64,000 nucleotides of DNA from Paenibacillus zeirhizosphaerae (GCF_030705605.1 NZ_JAPCKK010000021.1:62001-126000); one strand, 5' to 3'; counted from the first letter of the stretch, positions 8,765 through 17,683 are shown. The notes: a model not told the origin generated them from the sequence alone. Numbers and translations are program-made.

Positions 8765-10427
8765 TATACGGCTTCTTTTTTTTGGTCGGGTTGAAGAGGT
8801 ACAGGATATAACCGACAGCCGCCGGAAGCAGCATGCCAATGACTCCTGCGGCGATGTTGATGCTATCTCCCATCGCTATCAGGCTGATTCCCATCAGGAT
8901 GCAATCAAATACGATATGACTGAACATGACGGCAATAAATCCATAGCGGAGAAAAATAAAGCTGAACAGCAGCCCGAGGAACAGCAGCTCAATCGGACGG
9001 GTAATGACAGGGTAAATCGGATACAGCGTATGTCCGAAAGCCCAGATGAGTGAGGTGATGACGCTGGCGGCAAGCGTGCTGCGAACGATCTTTTTCAGCA
9101 TCGGAATTCCGAACAGCCTGTAAACTGCTTCTTCCCCGATTCCGGCCATCCAGGCCATGACAGGCAGCAGCCAGGCATAGGTCATATTGTATGGCGACTG
9201 CGTTTCATCAATCGTGGACCAGCTCCCGATCAACAGGCTAAGGATGACGAAGATGATGGACTGGACTCCTAGCAGGATGAAGGCCCACAAATATCCTGTG
9301 AGCATGCTGCGCAGCACGTATAAGCCATACCCCGGCTCCTTCGCACGCGGCCAAGGATTAAAGCCGGCCTGCTTCCAAAGTCCGTTGCCTCCTACCAGGG
9401 AGAAGTAGAGGATGACACCCATCATCAGATTGAAAATGGTTTGCAGGCCAATGCTGAAAATGAGAGCGTCCTTGTTGACGGATTGGGTCTGCAAATAAGG
9501 CATCATGTTGAACAGAATGAATACCGAAATGGCAAAATAGACGATGCTCATAACAATGCCGCGGGTAAACGAGGTATGACGGCGGGTCAGACTGCTGTAC
9601 ACCACGGCAAGCACGCCGAGCACAAAGGAAAACAGCATGTAGCCGATATAGTATAAAAGGTTTGCTAACCTCGTTTGCCGGTCCACATACGCCGTGTGGG
9701 TAGGAGGGACGGTAAACGAGGACTCCAGGGAACGAACGTCCCCATTTTCAAAGGTCAGCTTGATCTGGAGCACGGCCTCGCCAATCATGCTTCCTTCATC
9801 CTCATAGATAAGGCCGGCCTCGCCTTCCCGGGTCTGCACGGTCAAATTCTCTGTGCTATATCCCATTTGTTTCAACAGAGGCGCCGCCAGCGCCGTTTTA
9901 TCTGCCAGCGACAGACCTGCTTCGTACATAAGCATAAGCTGGCTCCGTTGTTGGCCTTCCGGCAGCGCTTCGGTGCTGCTGTACATGGCATTGCCGCTGT
10001 TGATCATAAAACCGGCGGGCTTGCCTGTCTGCAGACTTACATCCACCAGCAGGGTACGGTCCTCTGCAGGGTCGGGAAGGCTTACCCGATAAAATTCATA
10101 AGGATATTTTCCGATCCACTGCCGATTATAGTCGGGGAGCAGTTGCTCCCGGGAAAGATAACCGTACAGTTCAGACTGCGCTACATAGGCCGGGGAGGGA
10201 ATTTCCTTTGTTAAGCCTTGATAACCCAGGACGGACTCTGCGAAGGCCGCAGCGTTCTCAACAGCCTTCTGTTTGCTGATGACATCCGTTTGCTGATTCT
10301 GGCCTAGAGATGAGAGGACCGGCAGCAGCACCTGTAATAGCAGAAACACGGCGAGTCCGATGATGCCAAGGATGCTCAATTTTTTGAAATCAGCGGTAAG
10401 TGTAACCGGTTTTCCAGTGGGGTTCAT
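8733..10427 (-). CDS. CPBP-family (CAAX/Abi) intramembrane metalloprotease with large N-terminal extension
   Basis: A 564-residue integral membrane protein. The C-terminal third is a CPBP-type glutamic protease/metalloprotease domain: motif 1 GEEAVYR (E432, E433, R437), motif 2 AFGHT (H466) and motif 3 MFSHIVFD (H504), all in or near membrane helices. A first helix lies at residues about 16-40; residues about 45-245 form a non-membrane, probably extracellular, region with no motif I recognise; several helices follow from about residue 253. The substrate is unknown; relatives process prenylated or membrane proteins or give bacteriocin and phage-related immunity. The ATG has a perfect AAGGAGGT site. 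Its last 32 bases overlap the end of uvrC on the other strand. Confidence 0.82.
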   Translation of the reverse strand: MNPTGKPVTLTADFKKLSILGIIGLAVFLLLQVLLPVLSSLGQNQQTDVISKQKAVENAAAFAESVLGYQGLTKEIPSPAYVAQSELYGYLSREQLLPDYNRQWIGKYPYEFYRVSLPDPAEDRTLLVDVSLQTGKPAGFMINSGNAMYSSTEALPEGQQRSQLMLMYEAGLSLADKTALAAPLLKQMGYSTENLTVQTREGEAGLIYEDEGSMIGEAVLQIKLTFENGDVRSLESSFTVPPTHTAYVDRQTRLANLLYYIGYMLFSFVLGVLAVVYSSLTRRHTSFTRGIVMSIVYFAISVFILFNMMPYLQTQSVNKDALIFSIGLQTIFNLMMGVILYFSLVGGNGLWKQAGFNPWPRAKEPGYGLYVLRSMLTGYLWAFILLGVQSIIFVILSLLIGSWSTIDETQSPYNMTYAWLLPVMAWMAGIGEEAVYRLFGIPMLKKIVRSTLAASVITSLIWAFGHTLYPIYPVITRPIELLFLGLLFSFIFLRYGFIAVMFSHIVFDCILMGISLIAMGDSINIAAGVIGMLLPAAVGYILYLFNPTKKKKPYITTPHPEGQL

Positions 10428-10615
10428 CTAATACCTCCTTCATATGGACCACTTTAACTTAACATAGTGCTCTATGAACCGCCAATCGATTCATGTGTGC
10501 ATGCAAACACGATGAAAAGGGTGAAAGACCACGATAATGTGGGATTCACTGCAGCAAGAGCGTTTCTTTTGCTCTGAATTGGCGTTATTTGAGTTATTTT
10601 CATGAAAACCATCTT

Positions 10616-10644
10616 TTGTGATGTACAAGGAGAAGGTTTATAAT
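10616..10644 (+). promoter_or_regulatory. Sigma-A promoter of the ktr riboswitch leader
   Basis: TTGTGA (10616-10621) and a perfect TATAAT (10639-10644) are separated by 17 bases. Transcription would begin near 10651, just before the first conserved bases of the riboswitch, which is the expected geometry. Confidence 0.65.
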
Positions 10645-10654
10645 TTGTTTGCAA

Positions 10655-10790
10655 TTGCATAAGAAGCCGAATTTCTTTTGAATACGGGGGAACCATTATA
10701 TTGGGGTGAATTTCGCATCCGGTCAATGGCCGGGTCCGAATAGGGCGATTTCTGCTGTCCGAATCCGTCAGCTAACCTCGTAGGCTGCAA
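10655..10790 (+). promoter_or_regulatory. ydaO/yuaA-type c-di-AMP riboswitch aptamer
   Basis: The conserved blocks of the ydaO class appear in order: GGGGGAACCA (about 10686), GGGGTGAAT (about 10703), an AGGGC block (about 10742), CCGAATCCG followed by TCAGCTAACCTCGTAGGC (about 10759-10785). In the known class c-di-AMP binding turns off downstream genes, often K+ uptake. Here the aptamer sits between a promoter and an intrinsic terminator ahead of ktrB-ktrA, so high c-di-AMP (high K+) should cause premature termination. The assignment is by motif recognition; exact ends are approximate. Confidence 0.9.
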
Positions 10791-10805
10791 GCAGGAACCT
10801 GGTCA

Positions 10806-10833
10806 GGCACTCGGTTTTCCGGTGTCTTTTTTT
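10806..10833 (+). terminator. Expression-platform terminator of the c-di-AMP riboswitch
   Basis: A stem of about eight pairs with one bulged T (10806-10814 with 10819-10826) and a TTTT loop is followed by seven T. It lies immediately after the aptamer and about 40 bases before ktrB, as expected for a transcriptional OFF switch. Confidence 0.8.
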
Positions 10834-10872
10834 GTTGGTTTTTTCTCAATTTAACTTATAAGCGGGTGTAGC

Positions 10873-12216
10873 ATGATTATTCCAAAACTGAAGTGGCTGC
10901 GTCTGTCTCCGCCGCGTATTCTTGTGGGCGGGTTTGCGCTTATTATTTTGCTCGGAGCTGGGCTACTGATGCTGCCGATATCTAACACAACGGGGGTGCC
11001 GCTTCCATTTATTGATGCCTTGTTCACGGCTACGTCGGCCACATGTGTGACCGGGCTGGTCGTGGTGGATACAGGGAGGGACTTTACCGTATTTGGGCAG
11101 GTCGTCATCGCGCTGTTAATCCAAATCGGGGGCTTGGGCTTCATGACGATGGCCACCCTGGTTGCGCTTGTGTTCAAACGCAGGATATCACTTAAGGAAC
11201 GGCTGGTTCTCCAGGAAGCGATGAATCAGACCTCCATGGAGGGCATTGTCGCCCTGATCCGCAAGGTGTTGCTGTACTCGCTGACCATTGAAGCGGTGTG
11301 CGCAACGGTATTCGCGATCCGCTGGTCCTTTGATATGCCTGTAGGCAGGGCCATTTATTTCGGGGTATGGCATGCCATTTCGATGTTCAACAATGCGGGC
11401 TTTGACCTGTTTGGCGAATTCCGCAGCTTGACGGGCTATGTGAACGATCCGGTTGTTAACTTCACGGCCATGCTGCTGATCGTCCTGGGCGGTATCGGTT
11501 TTGTGGTCATGTCGGATCTGGTGGAGTACCGCAAGAAAAAGAAGCTGTCCCTGCATAGCAAAGTCGTGCTCACGATGACAGCCATTCTTATCATAACGGG
11601 AACGCTGGTTATCTTCGTCTTTGAATTGACGAATCCGAAGACACTGGGGGGGCTCCCGTGGTCAGGCAAAATTCTGGCTTCGTTGTTCCAGTCGGTTACG
11701 CCGCGTACAGCAGGCGCCAACACGCTGGATATTGCAGGACTCCGGCAGGCAACTCAGTTTTTCATTATTATATTGATGTTCATCGGCGCTTCTCCGGGTT
11801 CAACAGGGGGCGGCATTAAGACGACGACCTTTACGATCATGGCGGGGGCTGTAGTGTCCATGGTGCGCGGAAGGGAAGATATCGTGATTTACCGGTACCG
11901 CTTGGCGCAAGAGCGTATTCTGAAAGCACTGACGATCACACTGCTGGCCCTGTTTCTCGTGATCACCGTCACGATGATTCTTACGACCACTGAGGATCAT
12001 CATTTCTTGATGATTCTGTTTGAAACGACCTCCGCCTTCGGAACGGTCGGACTTTCGATGGGACTGACACCGGATTTGACGCTTATCGGCAAAATATTGA
12101 TCAGCTTCACGATGTTTGCCGGCAGGCTCGGGCCGATCACGCTCGCTTACGCCCTAGGCAAAAAACAAAGCAAAGAGCTATACCGTCACCCGGAAGGCAA
12201 AATGATTATAGGATAA
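10873..12216 (+). CDS. ktrB: Na+-dependent K+ uptake channel subunit KtrB (TrkH/KtrB family)
   Basis: A 447-residue membrane protein forming the K+-translocating subunit of the Ktr system. Four covalently linked pore-loop repeats are visible, each with a selectivity-filter glycine: ATCVTGL near residue 60, NNAGFD near 177, TPRTAGAN near 278 and SAFGTVGLS near 390. The GGGIKTTT loop after ASPGST is the gating-loop region of the family. It is full length and followed after 18 bases by ktrA. The ribosome binding site (GCGGGTG) is weak. Control by the c-di-AMP riboswitch 40 bases upstream is strongly indicated; in known systems c-di-AMP also binds the partner KtrA. Confidence 0.94.
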   Translation: MIIPKLKWLRLSPPRILVGGFALIILLGAGLLMLPISNTTGVPLPFIDALFTATSATCVTGLVVVDTGRDFTVFGQVVIALLIQIGGLGFMTMATLVALVFKRRISLKERLVLQEAMNQTSMEGIVALIRKVLLYSLTIEAVCATVFAIRWSFDMPVGRAIYFGVWHAISMFNNAGFDLFGEFRSLTGYVNDPVVNFTAMLLIVLGGIGFVVMSDLVEYRKKKKLSLHSKVVLTMTAILIITGTLVIFVFELTNPKTLGGLPWSGKILASLFQSVTPRTAGANTLDIAGLRQATQFFIIILMFIGASPGSTGGGIKTTTFTIMAGAVVSMVRGREDIVIYRYRLAQERILKALTITLLALFLVITVTMILTTTEDHHFLMILFETTSAFGTVGLSMGLTPDLTLIGKILISFTMFAGRLGPITLAYALGKKQSKELYRHPEGKMIIG

Positions 12217-12234
12217 GGGAGTTACAGATCAGCA

Positions 12235-12900
12235 ATGAAGACTCAGCAGTTCGTGATTATCGGTTTGGGACGTTTTGGCTCCAGCCTGGGGTTGCAGCTT
12301 ATGGACATGGGGTGTGAGGTGCTCGGCATCGACCGGGATGAAGATGTCGTGGAGGAAATGAGCGAGCATTTGACCCATGTCGTGGTTGGTGACGCCACCG
12401 ATGAGCAGCTTCTCCGCTCCATCGGGGTCCGCAATATGGATTGCGGCATCGTGGCGATCGGAGATGATATCCAAATGAGCATTCTCGCAGCCATTCTATT
12501 GAAGGAATTGGGCATTAAGACCGTTGTGGCCAAAGCGATCTCCAAGCTGCACGGAAGGGCGCTGGAAAAGCTGGGAGTGGACCGCATCGTATATCCGGAA
12601 CGGGATATGGGCGTGCGGGTCGCTCACCAGTTGGTCACCCCCAATCTGCTTGACTATCTGCAATTGTCCAAGGATTACACGATCGCGGAATTAAATGTGC
12701 CGGAATGTCTGAATGGCAAAACGCTGTCCGAGTTGAATACACGGACCCGCTTTGGTTGCAGCATCGTGGCGATTCATACCAGCAACGGGGTGCTAATCGC
12801 GCCTACAGCGATGGATAAGCTGCATCGCGACGACATCATGGTCATCATCGGTACAAATGATAACATCGGACGATTTGAGGAAGAGGTAGTGAACCGGTAA
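12235..12900 (+). CDS. ktrA: Cytoplasmic gating subunit KtrA (RCK_N-RCK_C)
   Basis: A 221-residue regulator that forms an octameric ring under the KtrB dimer and opens it on ATP binding. The N-terminal RCK_N Rossmann fold carries GLGRFGSS at residues 10-17 and an acidic second-strand end GIDRDED near 33-39, followed by VVGDATDEQLL. The C-terminal RCK_C domain (about 140-221; ELNVPECLNGKTLSEL) is the part that binds c-di-AMP in known KtrA proteins. An AAGGGAG site precedes the ATG. With the riboswitch upstream, one ligand could control this system both transcriptionally and allosterically. A terminator follows. Confidence 0.94.
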   Translation: MKTQQFVIIGLGRFGSSLGLQLMDMGCEVLGIDRDEDVVEEMSEHLTHVVVGDATDEQLLRSIGVRNMDCGIVAIGDDIQMSILAAILLKELGIKTVVAKAISKLHGRALEKLGVDRIVYPERDMGVRVAHQLVTPNLLDYLQLSKDYTIAELNVPECLNGKTLSELNTRTRFGCSIVAIHTSNGVLIAPTAMDKLHRDDIMVIIGTNDNIGRFEEEVVNR

Positions 12901-12967
12901 TCATCCTGTCTATTATATAGAGGGGCCCTATTTCGTTAGGAGTCATTCCTTCTCTTTTCACTAACAC

Positions 12968-13002
12968 AAAAGGTCAAGGACGGTTTTTGTCCTTGACCTT
13001 TT
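12968..13002. terminator. Terminator after ktrA
   Basis: A perfect 14-bp stem (12968-12981 with 12989-13002) with a 7-base loop begins with AAAA and ends with TTTT, so it can also stop transcription of the opposing LysR gene that ends at 13156. Confidence 0.88.
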
Positions 13003-13022
13003 CTTTACTCTTCTTGTAAAAG

Positions 13023-13148
13023 AGGGATATGCACGATACCAGCGGAGAAAACGAAGCAATTCCGGAAAAGCGCAGCGGTCGCCTTTGCCCCAAAGGGGCA
13101 ACAGCGATTGTAGGAATGCTTCGTTCTCGGAGCGTCTCGGAACCCCCT
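13023..13148 (+). repeat. Dispersed palindromic intergenic repeat, copy 1
   Basis: Outer arms around GAGAAAACGAAGCAATTCC and GGAATGCTTCGTTCTC pair with small bulges, and a central GCCTTTGCCCC...GGGGCAAC stem nests inside, so the whole unit can fold into one long hairpin. AAAGAGGG just before it and CCCTCTTT just after it form an 8-bp terminal inverted repeat. The same unit recurs inverted at 24117-24230 and at the right edge. It has no protein; a short ORF crossing it is a by-product. It resembles a REP or MITE-like element. Confidence 0.75.
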
Positions 13149-13155
13149 CTTTATC

Positions 13156-14061
13156 TCACACCATCCGGTAACCGGCAAAGGAAGCACGGGTTTCCCCGAT
13201 CCATTGTCTGGCCGCCGGACCATGCTCGGCGGTTTCGGAATAGATGAGGCAGGTTGTCCGCCGGGTCTCTTTCAGCTCGGGAATATAAAGAGCCACAAGA
13301 CCATTATCCCGCAGCAGCTCGGAGCGCAAATAAGACTTCGGCAGTAGTGCTGCGGCCTTGCAGGTTGGCAGCAGCCGAACGATCGCCTCGAAGGAGTCAA
13401 TTTCCATGCGGATGTCAGGCATAATTCCGCTGAGTTGGAACAATTCGTCGGTCAGCCGTCTGTACCAGGTTCCTTTGGAGAAGGTGATCATCGGCAGGCC
13501 CTGCAGCTTGGACATGCCGATGCTGCCGCTTTGATCTGTCAGCGGATGACTGTGCGGCACGACTAGCTCCAAGTGGTCGTCAAACAGGGGAGTACAGCTC
13601 AAGCCCGGTTCTTCAATGGCAGAGCCGACAATGCCGGCATCGGCCTTCTTATCGCGCACAAACCCGACGATTTCATGCGTCTTGCCTGTAAGCAGCTTGA
13701 GCTCGGTATGCGGATGCTTGTTCATGAAGGCCTCCACAAGTGTGGGCAGGGTGGTCTGAATCGTTGTAAGGCTTGCCCCGAGCGTCAGCTCGCTGCCGCC
13801 TTCCTTCTTATATTGGGATAGCTTCTGCAGGAAACGGATTTGCCGCTGCCGCTGCTCCAATGCAAAGGTGTATACGAATCGCCCGGGAGAGGTCAGCTCA
13901 AGGCGTTTGCCGCGGCGGTTGAACAGCTTTATCCCCAATTCCTCTTCCAGCTTGGCGATTTTACGGGACAGGGCCGGTTGTGATAAATTTAACAGCTTTG
14001 AGGCTTTATTCAGGCTGGATTGCTCGACTACGATGGCATAGGCATTCATTTCTTCGAACAA
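13156..14061 (-). CDS. LysR-family transcriptional regulator divergent from sdhCAB
   Basis: A 301-residue LTTR. The N-terminal winged helix-turn-helix is clear (residues 1-60: ASKLLNLSQPALSRKIAKLE, then LFNRRGKRLELTSPG), followed by a linker helix and a two-lobe effector domain from about residue 90 (LTLGASLTTIQTTLP, DAGIVGSA). The effector is not evident. It is divergently placed 270 bases from sdhC, the usual arrangement for an LTTR controlling its neighbour, so regulation of succinate dehydrogenase is an inference from position. The ATG at 14061 has only a moderate upstream purine stretch. It ends just next to the palindromic repeat, which may serve as its 3' hairpin. Confidence 0.85.
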   Translation of the reverse strand: MFEEMNAYAIVVEQSSLNKASKLLNLSQPALSRKIAKLEEELGIKLFNRRGKRLELTSPGRFVYTFALEQRQRQIRFLQKLSQYKKEGGSELTLGASLTTIQTTLPTLVEAFMNKHPHTELKLLTGKTHEIVGFVRDKKADAGIVGSAIEEPGLSCTPLFDDHLELVVPHSHPLTDQSGSIGMSKLQGLPMITFSKGTWYRRLTDELFQLSGIMPDIRMEIDSFEAIVRLLPTCKAAALLPKSYLRSELLRDNGLVALYIPELKETRRTTCLIYSETAEHGPAARQWIGETRASFAGYRMV

Positions 14062-14235
14062 GGAATATCGCTCCTATCTGCGGAATTTTATACGGTGTTG
14101 CTGGATTGAGAAGATCAAGAGGCTTTCTAAGCCTATATGCATAAAAGGTATAACATTTAATAAATATATTGCAATTCCATTATAAGATAAAAAGGAGTAA
14201 CATGTAAGCGACACAAGTTGTTCATAATATTGGAT

Positions 14236-14254
14236 GTGTTGGAACATGGAACAC
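14236..14254. promoter_or_regulatory. Candidate LysR-type operator between the LysR gene and sdhC
   Basis: GTGTT and AACAC arms separated by 9 bases form a dyad with a T-N11-A core, the usual loose signature of LysR sites. It lies about 80-100 bases upstream of the sdhC start. A second short perfect palindrome (CTCCCG-T-CGGGAG, 14266-14278) follows. Both are pattern-based suggestions only. Confidence 0.3.
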
Positions 14255-14335
14255 TTTGTCGGACCCTCCCGTCGGGAGCTGTCATTATGAATATCACTTA
14301 TGAAAACGCTGTTATTGGAAAGGGGAACACAACGT

Positions 14336-15004
14336 ATGAAAGGGTATTATTCCCGCAAGATTCACTCGCTTCTCGGTGTCATTCCGCTCGGGCTTTTTTT
14401 CGTTGAGCATTTGATCACCAACTTTACTGCTGTAGAAGGTGGTAAGGAAGGCTTCAACCGGAGCGTGGCGTTCTTGAACGGCCTGCCGCTTGTATTGGTG
14501 CTGGAGATCTTTCTCATTTATCTGCCGCTGCTGTTTCACGGCATTTATGGTTTGTATATCGCATATCAGGCCAAGCCGAATGTGAACAATTACGGCTATG
14601 AGCGGAACTGGAGATATCTCCTCCAGCGCATTACGGGAATTATCGCTTTTGTATTTATCATCTGGCACGTATACGATACACGCTTTCAGGTTGCGCTTGG
14701 CAACGTGACACATGAAGAGCTCGGCGGATTGATGCACAACATTGTTACCAATCCTCTGTTTTTTGTTCTTTATCTGATCAGCGTCGTAGCGGTTTCCTTC
14801 CATTTTGCCAACGGTCTGTGGGCCTTCTGCGTAAGCTGGGGCATTACGGTCGGACCGCGCGCACAGCGTGTGTCCTCTTACATCTGCATGAGCATTTTTG
14901 CCATCATGTCGATTATGTTTATTGCAACGCTCTTCGCTTTCCGCGGGGCTGAGTTCCAAGAGGCAGCGGCCGCAGTACAATGGATTGGAGCGTTCAAGGC
15001 TTAA
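14336..15004 (+). CDS. sdhC: Succinate dehydrogenase cytochrome b558 subunit SdhC
   Basis: A 222-residue membrane anchor with five predicted helices that holds two b hemes and the menaquinone site of succinate:menaquinone reductase (complex II of B. subtilis type). Conserved histidines that can ligate heme lie in FFVEHLITNF, LLFHGIYGLYI, FIIWHVYD and SFHFANGLWAF, one in each of four helices. The start is ATG 14336, giving MKGYYSRKIHSLLG, with a GAAAGGGGAAC site; a longer in-frame extension upstream lacks a site. It is the first gene of sdhC-sdhA-sdhB, and the layout without sdhD matches the single-anchor type. Confidence 0.95.
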   Translation: MKGYYSRKIHSLLGVIPLGLFFVEHLITNFTAVEGGKEGFNRSVAFLNGLPLVLVLEIFLIYLPLLFHGIYGLYIAYQAKPNVNNYGYERNWRYLLQRITGIIAFVFIIWHVYDTRFQVALGNVTHEELGGLMHNIVTNPLFFVLYLISVVAVSFHFANGLWAFCVSWGITVGPRAQRVSSYICMSIFAIMSIMFIATLFAFRGAEFQEAAAAVQWIGAFKA

Positions 15005-15073
15005 TTCTGTTTCCAGGGACGGCAGGTCCCGGAGTCATTATATCTATGCATGATCAAGAAGGAGTGAGCAGTT

Positions 15074-16819
15074 ATGGCAGCATCCAGAATTATTATCGTA
15101 GGCGGCGGCCTGGCCGGTTTGATGGCGACCATCAAAGCGGCTGAGGCCGGAGTTAACGTAGATCTATTTTCATTGGTTCCGGTAAAACGCTCGCACTCCG
15201 TATGTGCGCAGGGCGGCATTAACGGAGCGGTCAATACGAAAGGGGAGGGTGACTCCCCTTGGATTCATTTTGACGATACGGTGTATGGCGGTGATTTCCT
15301 GGCGAATCAGCCACCGGTAAAAGCCATGTGTGAAGCCGCGCCCGGCATCATTCACCTGATGGACCGCATGGGTGTGATGTTCAACCGCACACCTGAAGGC
15401 CTGCTGGATTTCCGCCGCTTCGGCGGAACTCAGCATCACCGTACAGCGTTTGCGGGCGCGACGACAGGACAGCAGCTACTGTACGCTCTGGACGAGCAAG
15501 TACGCCGCTGGGAATCAGCGGGTCTAGTCACGAAGTTTGAGAACTCCGAGTTCCTGCAGGCTGTTATTGACGACGAGGGCATTTGCCGTGGCATCGTAGC
15601 CCAGGATCTGAAGACAATGGAGGTGCAGACGTTTGCGGCGGATGCGGTCATTCTGGCATCCGGCGGACCCGGGATTATTTTCGGCAAGACGACGAACTCT
15701 GTCATCAACACAGGTACTGCAGCCGGAGCGGTGTACCAGCAGGGCGTGCGCTACGCCAACGGCGAATTCATCCAAATTCATCCAACGGCCATTCCGGGTG
15801 ACGACAAGCTGCGGCTGATGTCCGAATCCGCGCGTGGTGAAGGGGGACGGATCTGGACCTACAAGGATGGCAAGCCATGGTACTTCCTCGAAGAGAAGTA
15901 TCCGGCATATGGCAACCTTGTGCCGCGTGATATCGCTACCCGTGAAATCTTCAGCGTCTGCGTAGATCAGGGACTGGGGATTAACGGTGAGAACATGGTG
16001 TACCTGGACCTGTCCCATAAAGATCCGAAGGAGCTGGACGTTAAGCTCGGCGGTATTATCGAAATTTATGAAAAGTTTGTAGGGGATGACCCGCGCAAGC
16101 TTCCGATGAAAATATTCCCGGCGGTGCATTACTCCATGGGCGGCATGTGGGTCGATTACAACCAGATGACCAACATTCCGGGACTGTTCGCTGCCGGAGA
16201 ATGCGAATACCAATATCATGGCGCCAACCGTCTCGGGGCTAACTCTCTCCTATCCGCTATCTTCGGCGGCATGGTTGCCGGGCCTAAAGCAGTGGAGTAC
16301 ATCAAAGGCCTGAAGAAATCGGCGCAGGACGTGTCTTCCTCCGTATTCGAAGGTCATAAAACGAGACAGACGGAGAAATACGAAAAAATTCTGCGTAATG
16401 AAGGAAACGAGAACGCCTATGTCATTCACAAGGAGCTGGGCGAGTGGATGACCAACAATATGACAGTCGTTCGCTATAATGACAAGCTGGAAGGTACGAT
16501 TAATAAGATCAAGGAATTGAAGGAACGCTACACCAAAATCAATATTAATGATGCGTCACGCTGGAATAATTCCAGCGCGGCCTTCACACGTCAGCTCTGG
16601 AACATGCTTGAACTGGCCGAGGCGATGACCAAAGGGGCGCTGCTGCGCAACGAAAGCCGGGGCGCGCATTACAAGCCGGATTACCCGGATCGCAATGACG
16701 AGGATTTCCTCAAAACGACGATTGCCGCTTGGACGCCTGACGGACCGGAAATTTCCTATGAGCCGATCGACGTTTCGCTGATTCCTCCACGGATTCGCGA
16801 TTACTCCAAGAGTAAATGA
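15074..16819 (+). CDS. sdhA: Succinate dehydrogenase flavoprotein subunit SdhA
   Basis: A 581-residue flavoprotein that oxidizes succinate to fumarate in the citric acid cycle. The FAD-binding GGGLAG is at 10-15; H41 in RSHSVCAQGG is in the position of the covalently FAD-linked histidine; the substrate region HPTAIPG and catalytic RGEGG follow near 235-260; the dinucleotide-closing GLFAAGECEYQYHGANRLG is near 370, and the C-terminal RHY-equivalent region carries NESRGAHYKPDYP. An AAGAAGGAGTGA site precedes the ATG. It lies 70 bases after sdhC and about 100 bases before sdhB, with an intercistronic hairpin in between. Confidence 0.96.
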   Translation: MAASRIIIVGGGLAGLMATIKAAEAGVNVDLFSLVPVKRSHSVCAQGGINGAVNTKGEGDSPWIHFDDTVYGGDFLANQPPVKAMCEAAPGIIHLMDRMGVMFNRTPEGLLDFRRFGGTQHHRTAFAGATTGQQLLYALDEQVRRWESAGLVTKFENSEFLQAVIDDEGICRGIVAQDLKTMEVQTFAADAVILASGGPGIIFGKTTNSVINTGTAAGAVYQQGVRYANGEFIQIHPTAIPGDDKLRLMSESARGEGGRIWTYKDGKPWYFLEEKYPAYGNLVPRDIATREIFSVCVDQGLGINGENMVYLDLSHKDPKELDVKLGGIIEIYEKFVGDDPRKLPMKIFPAVHYSMGGMWVDYNQMTNIPGLFAAGECEYQYHGANRLGANSLLSAIFGGMVAGPKAVEYIKGLKKSAQDVSSSVFEGHKTRQTEKYEKILRNEGNENAYVIHKELGEWMTNNMTVVRYNDKLEGTINKIKELKERYTKININDASRWNNSSAAFTRQLWNMLELAEAMTKGALLRNESRGAHYKPDYPDRNDEDFLKTTIAAWTPDGPEISYEPIDVSLIPPRIRDYSKSK

Positions 16820-16871
16820 GAATTGACTATTAACGATCGACACTTGCTTTTAATACATGCAGCTAAGCTGC

Positions 16872-16904
16872 CCGCCCCGTCCTTCAAATGGAAGGCAGGG
16901 GCGG
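16872..16904 (+). promoter_or_regulatory. Intercistronic hairpin directly before the sdhB ribosome binding site
   Basis: CCGCCCC (16872-16878) pairs with GGGGCGG (16898-16904), and CCTTC pairs with GAAGG inside, giving a GC-rich stem whose 3' arm runs into the GGAGGAAAGG ribosome binding site of sdhB. No T-run follows, so it is not an intrinsic terminator. It may modulate sdhB translation or protect an mRNA end. Confidence 0.5.
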
Positions 16905-16922
16905 AGGAAAGGATGGAAAACG

Positions 16923-17678
16923 ATGTCTACAGTGACCAAAACGGTGAAATTTTTAATTACCCGCCAGGACACACCGGAATCGGCACCGTACAAAGAAGAA
17001 TTTGAAGTGCCGTATCGCCCGGGAATGAACGTCATCAGTGCGTTGCAGGAGATTCAGCGTAATCCGGTCAACAGCGGAGGAGGAGGCACGGCTCCGGTAT
17101 GCTGGGAGTCCAATTGTCTTGAAGAGGTGTGTGGTGCCTGCTCGATGGTCATTAACGGCAAGCCTCGTCAGGCCTGTGCCGCTCTGGTCGACAAGCTGGA
17201 GCAGCCGATCAGCGTGGCTCCGATGAGCACTTTCCCAGTCGTACGGGATTTGGTCATTGACCGGAGCCGTATGTTCAGAGCGCTCAAGAAGGTGAAGGCA
17301 TGGATACCGATTGATGGAACCTATGATCTCGGTCCTGGGCCTCGTATGGCCGAGAAGAAGCGCCAATGGGCATATGAGCTGTCTAAATGCATGACCTGCG
17401 GTGTCTGTGTGGAAGCATGTCCGAATGTCAACGATAAGACGAACTTTATCGGGCCAGCCGCGATTTCCCAGGTGCGCCTGTTCAACAGTCATCCCACCGG
17501 CGAGATGAACAAGGATGAGCGTCTGGACGCGCTGATGGAAGATGACGGAATCGAGGGCTGCGGCAATTCGCAGAACTGTGTGCGCTCCTGCCCGAAAGGC
17601 ATTCCGTTGACGACTTCAATCGCGGAAATGAACAAGGAAACCACAAAGCGCATGTTCAAGCGCTGGTTAAGCGTCTAA
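16923..17678 (+). CDS. sdhB: Succinate dehydrogenase iron-sulfur subunit SdhB
   Basis: A 251-residue electron-transfer subunit linking SdhA FAD to the quinone in SdhC. The N-terminal plant-type [2Fe-2S] domain has C65, C70, C73 and C85 (C60 is also present). The C-terminal domain carries CMTCGVCVEACPN for the [4Fe-4S] cluster and CGNSQNCVRSCPKG for the [3Fe-4S] cluster. The start is ATG 16923 (MSTVTKTVKF) behind a GGAGGAAAGG site; an upstream ATG at 16857 falls in the intercistronic hairpin region and would add unrelated residues. It completes the sdhCAB operon and is followed by a terminator. Confidence 0.95.
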   Translation: MSTVTKTVKFLITRQDTPESAPYKEEFEVPYRPGMNVISALQEIQRNPVNSGGGGTAPVCWESNCLEEVCGACSMVINGKPRQACAALVDKLEQPISVAPMSTFPVVRDLVIDRSRMFRALKKVKAWIPIDGTYDLGPGPRMAEKKRQWAYELSKCMTCGVCVEACPNVNDKTNFIGPAAISQVRLFNSHPTGEMNKDERLDALMEDDGIEGCGNSQNCVRSCPKGIPLTTSIAEMNKETTKRMFKRWLSV

Positions 17679-17683
17679 ACAAG

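Noticed and set aside
10472..10726. Minus-strand 84-codon frame between the CPBP gene and the riboswitch
   Set aside because: It runs through the promoter and first part of the riboswitch, where the other strand is explained, and has no ribosome binding site.
13029..13247. Short plus-strand frame over repeat copy 1, similar in translation to a minus-strand frame at 24055-24252
   Set aside because: The similarity comes from the DNA repeat itself; frames have no ribosome binding site and run into unrelated sequence.
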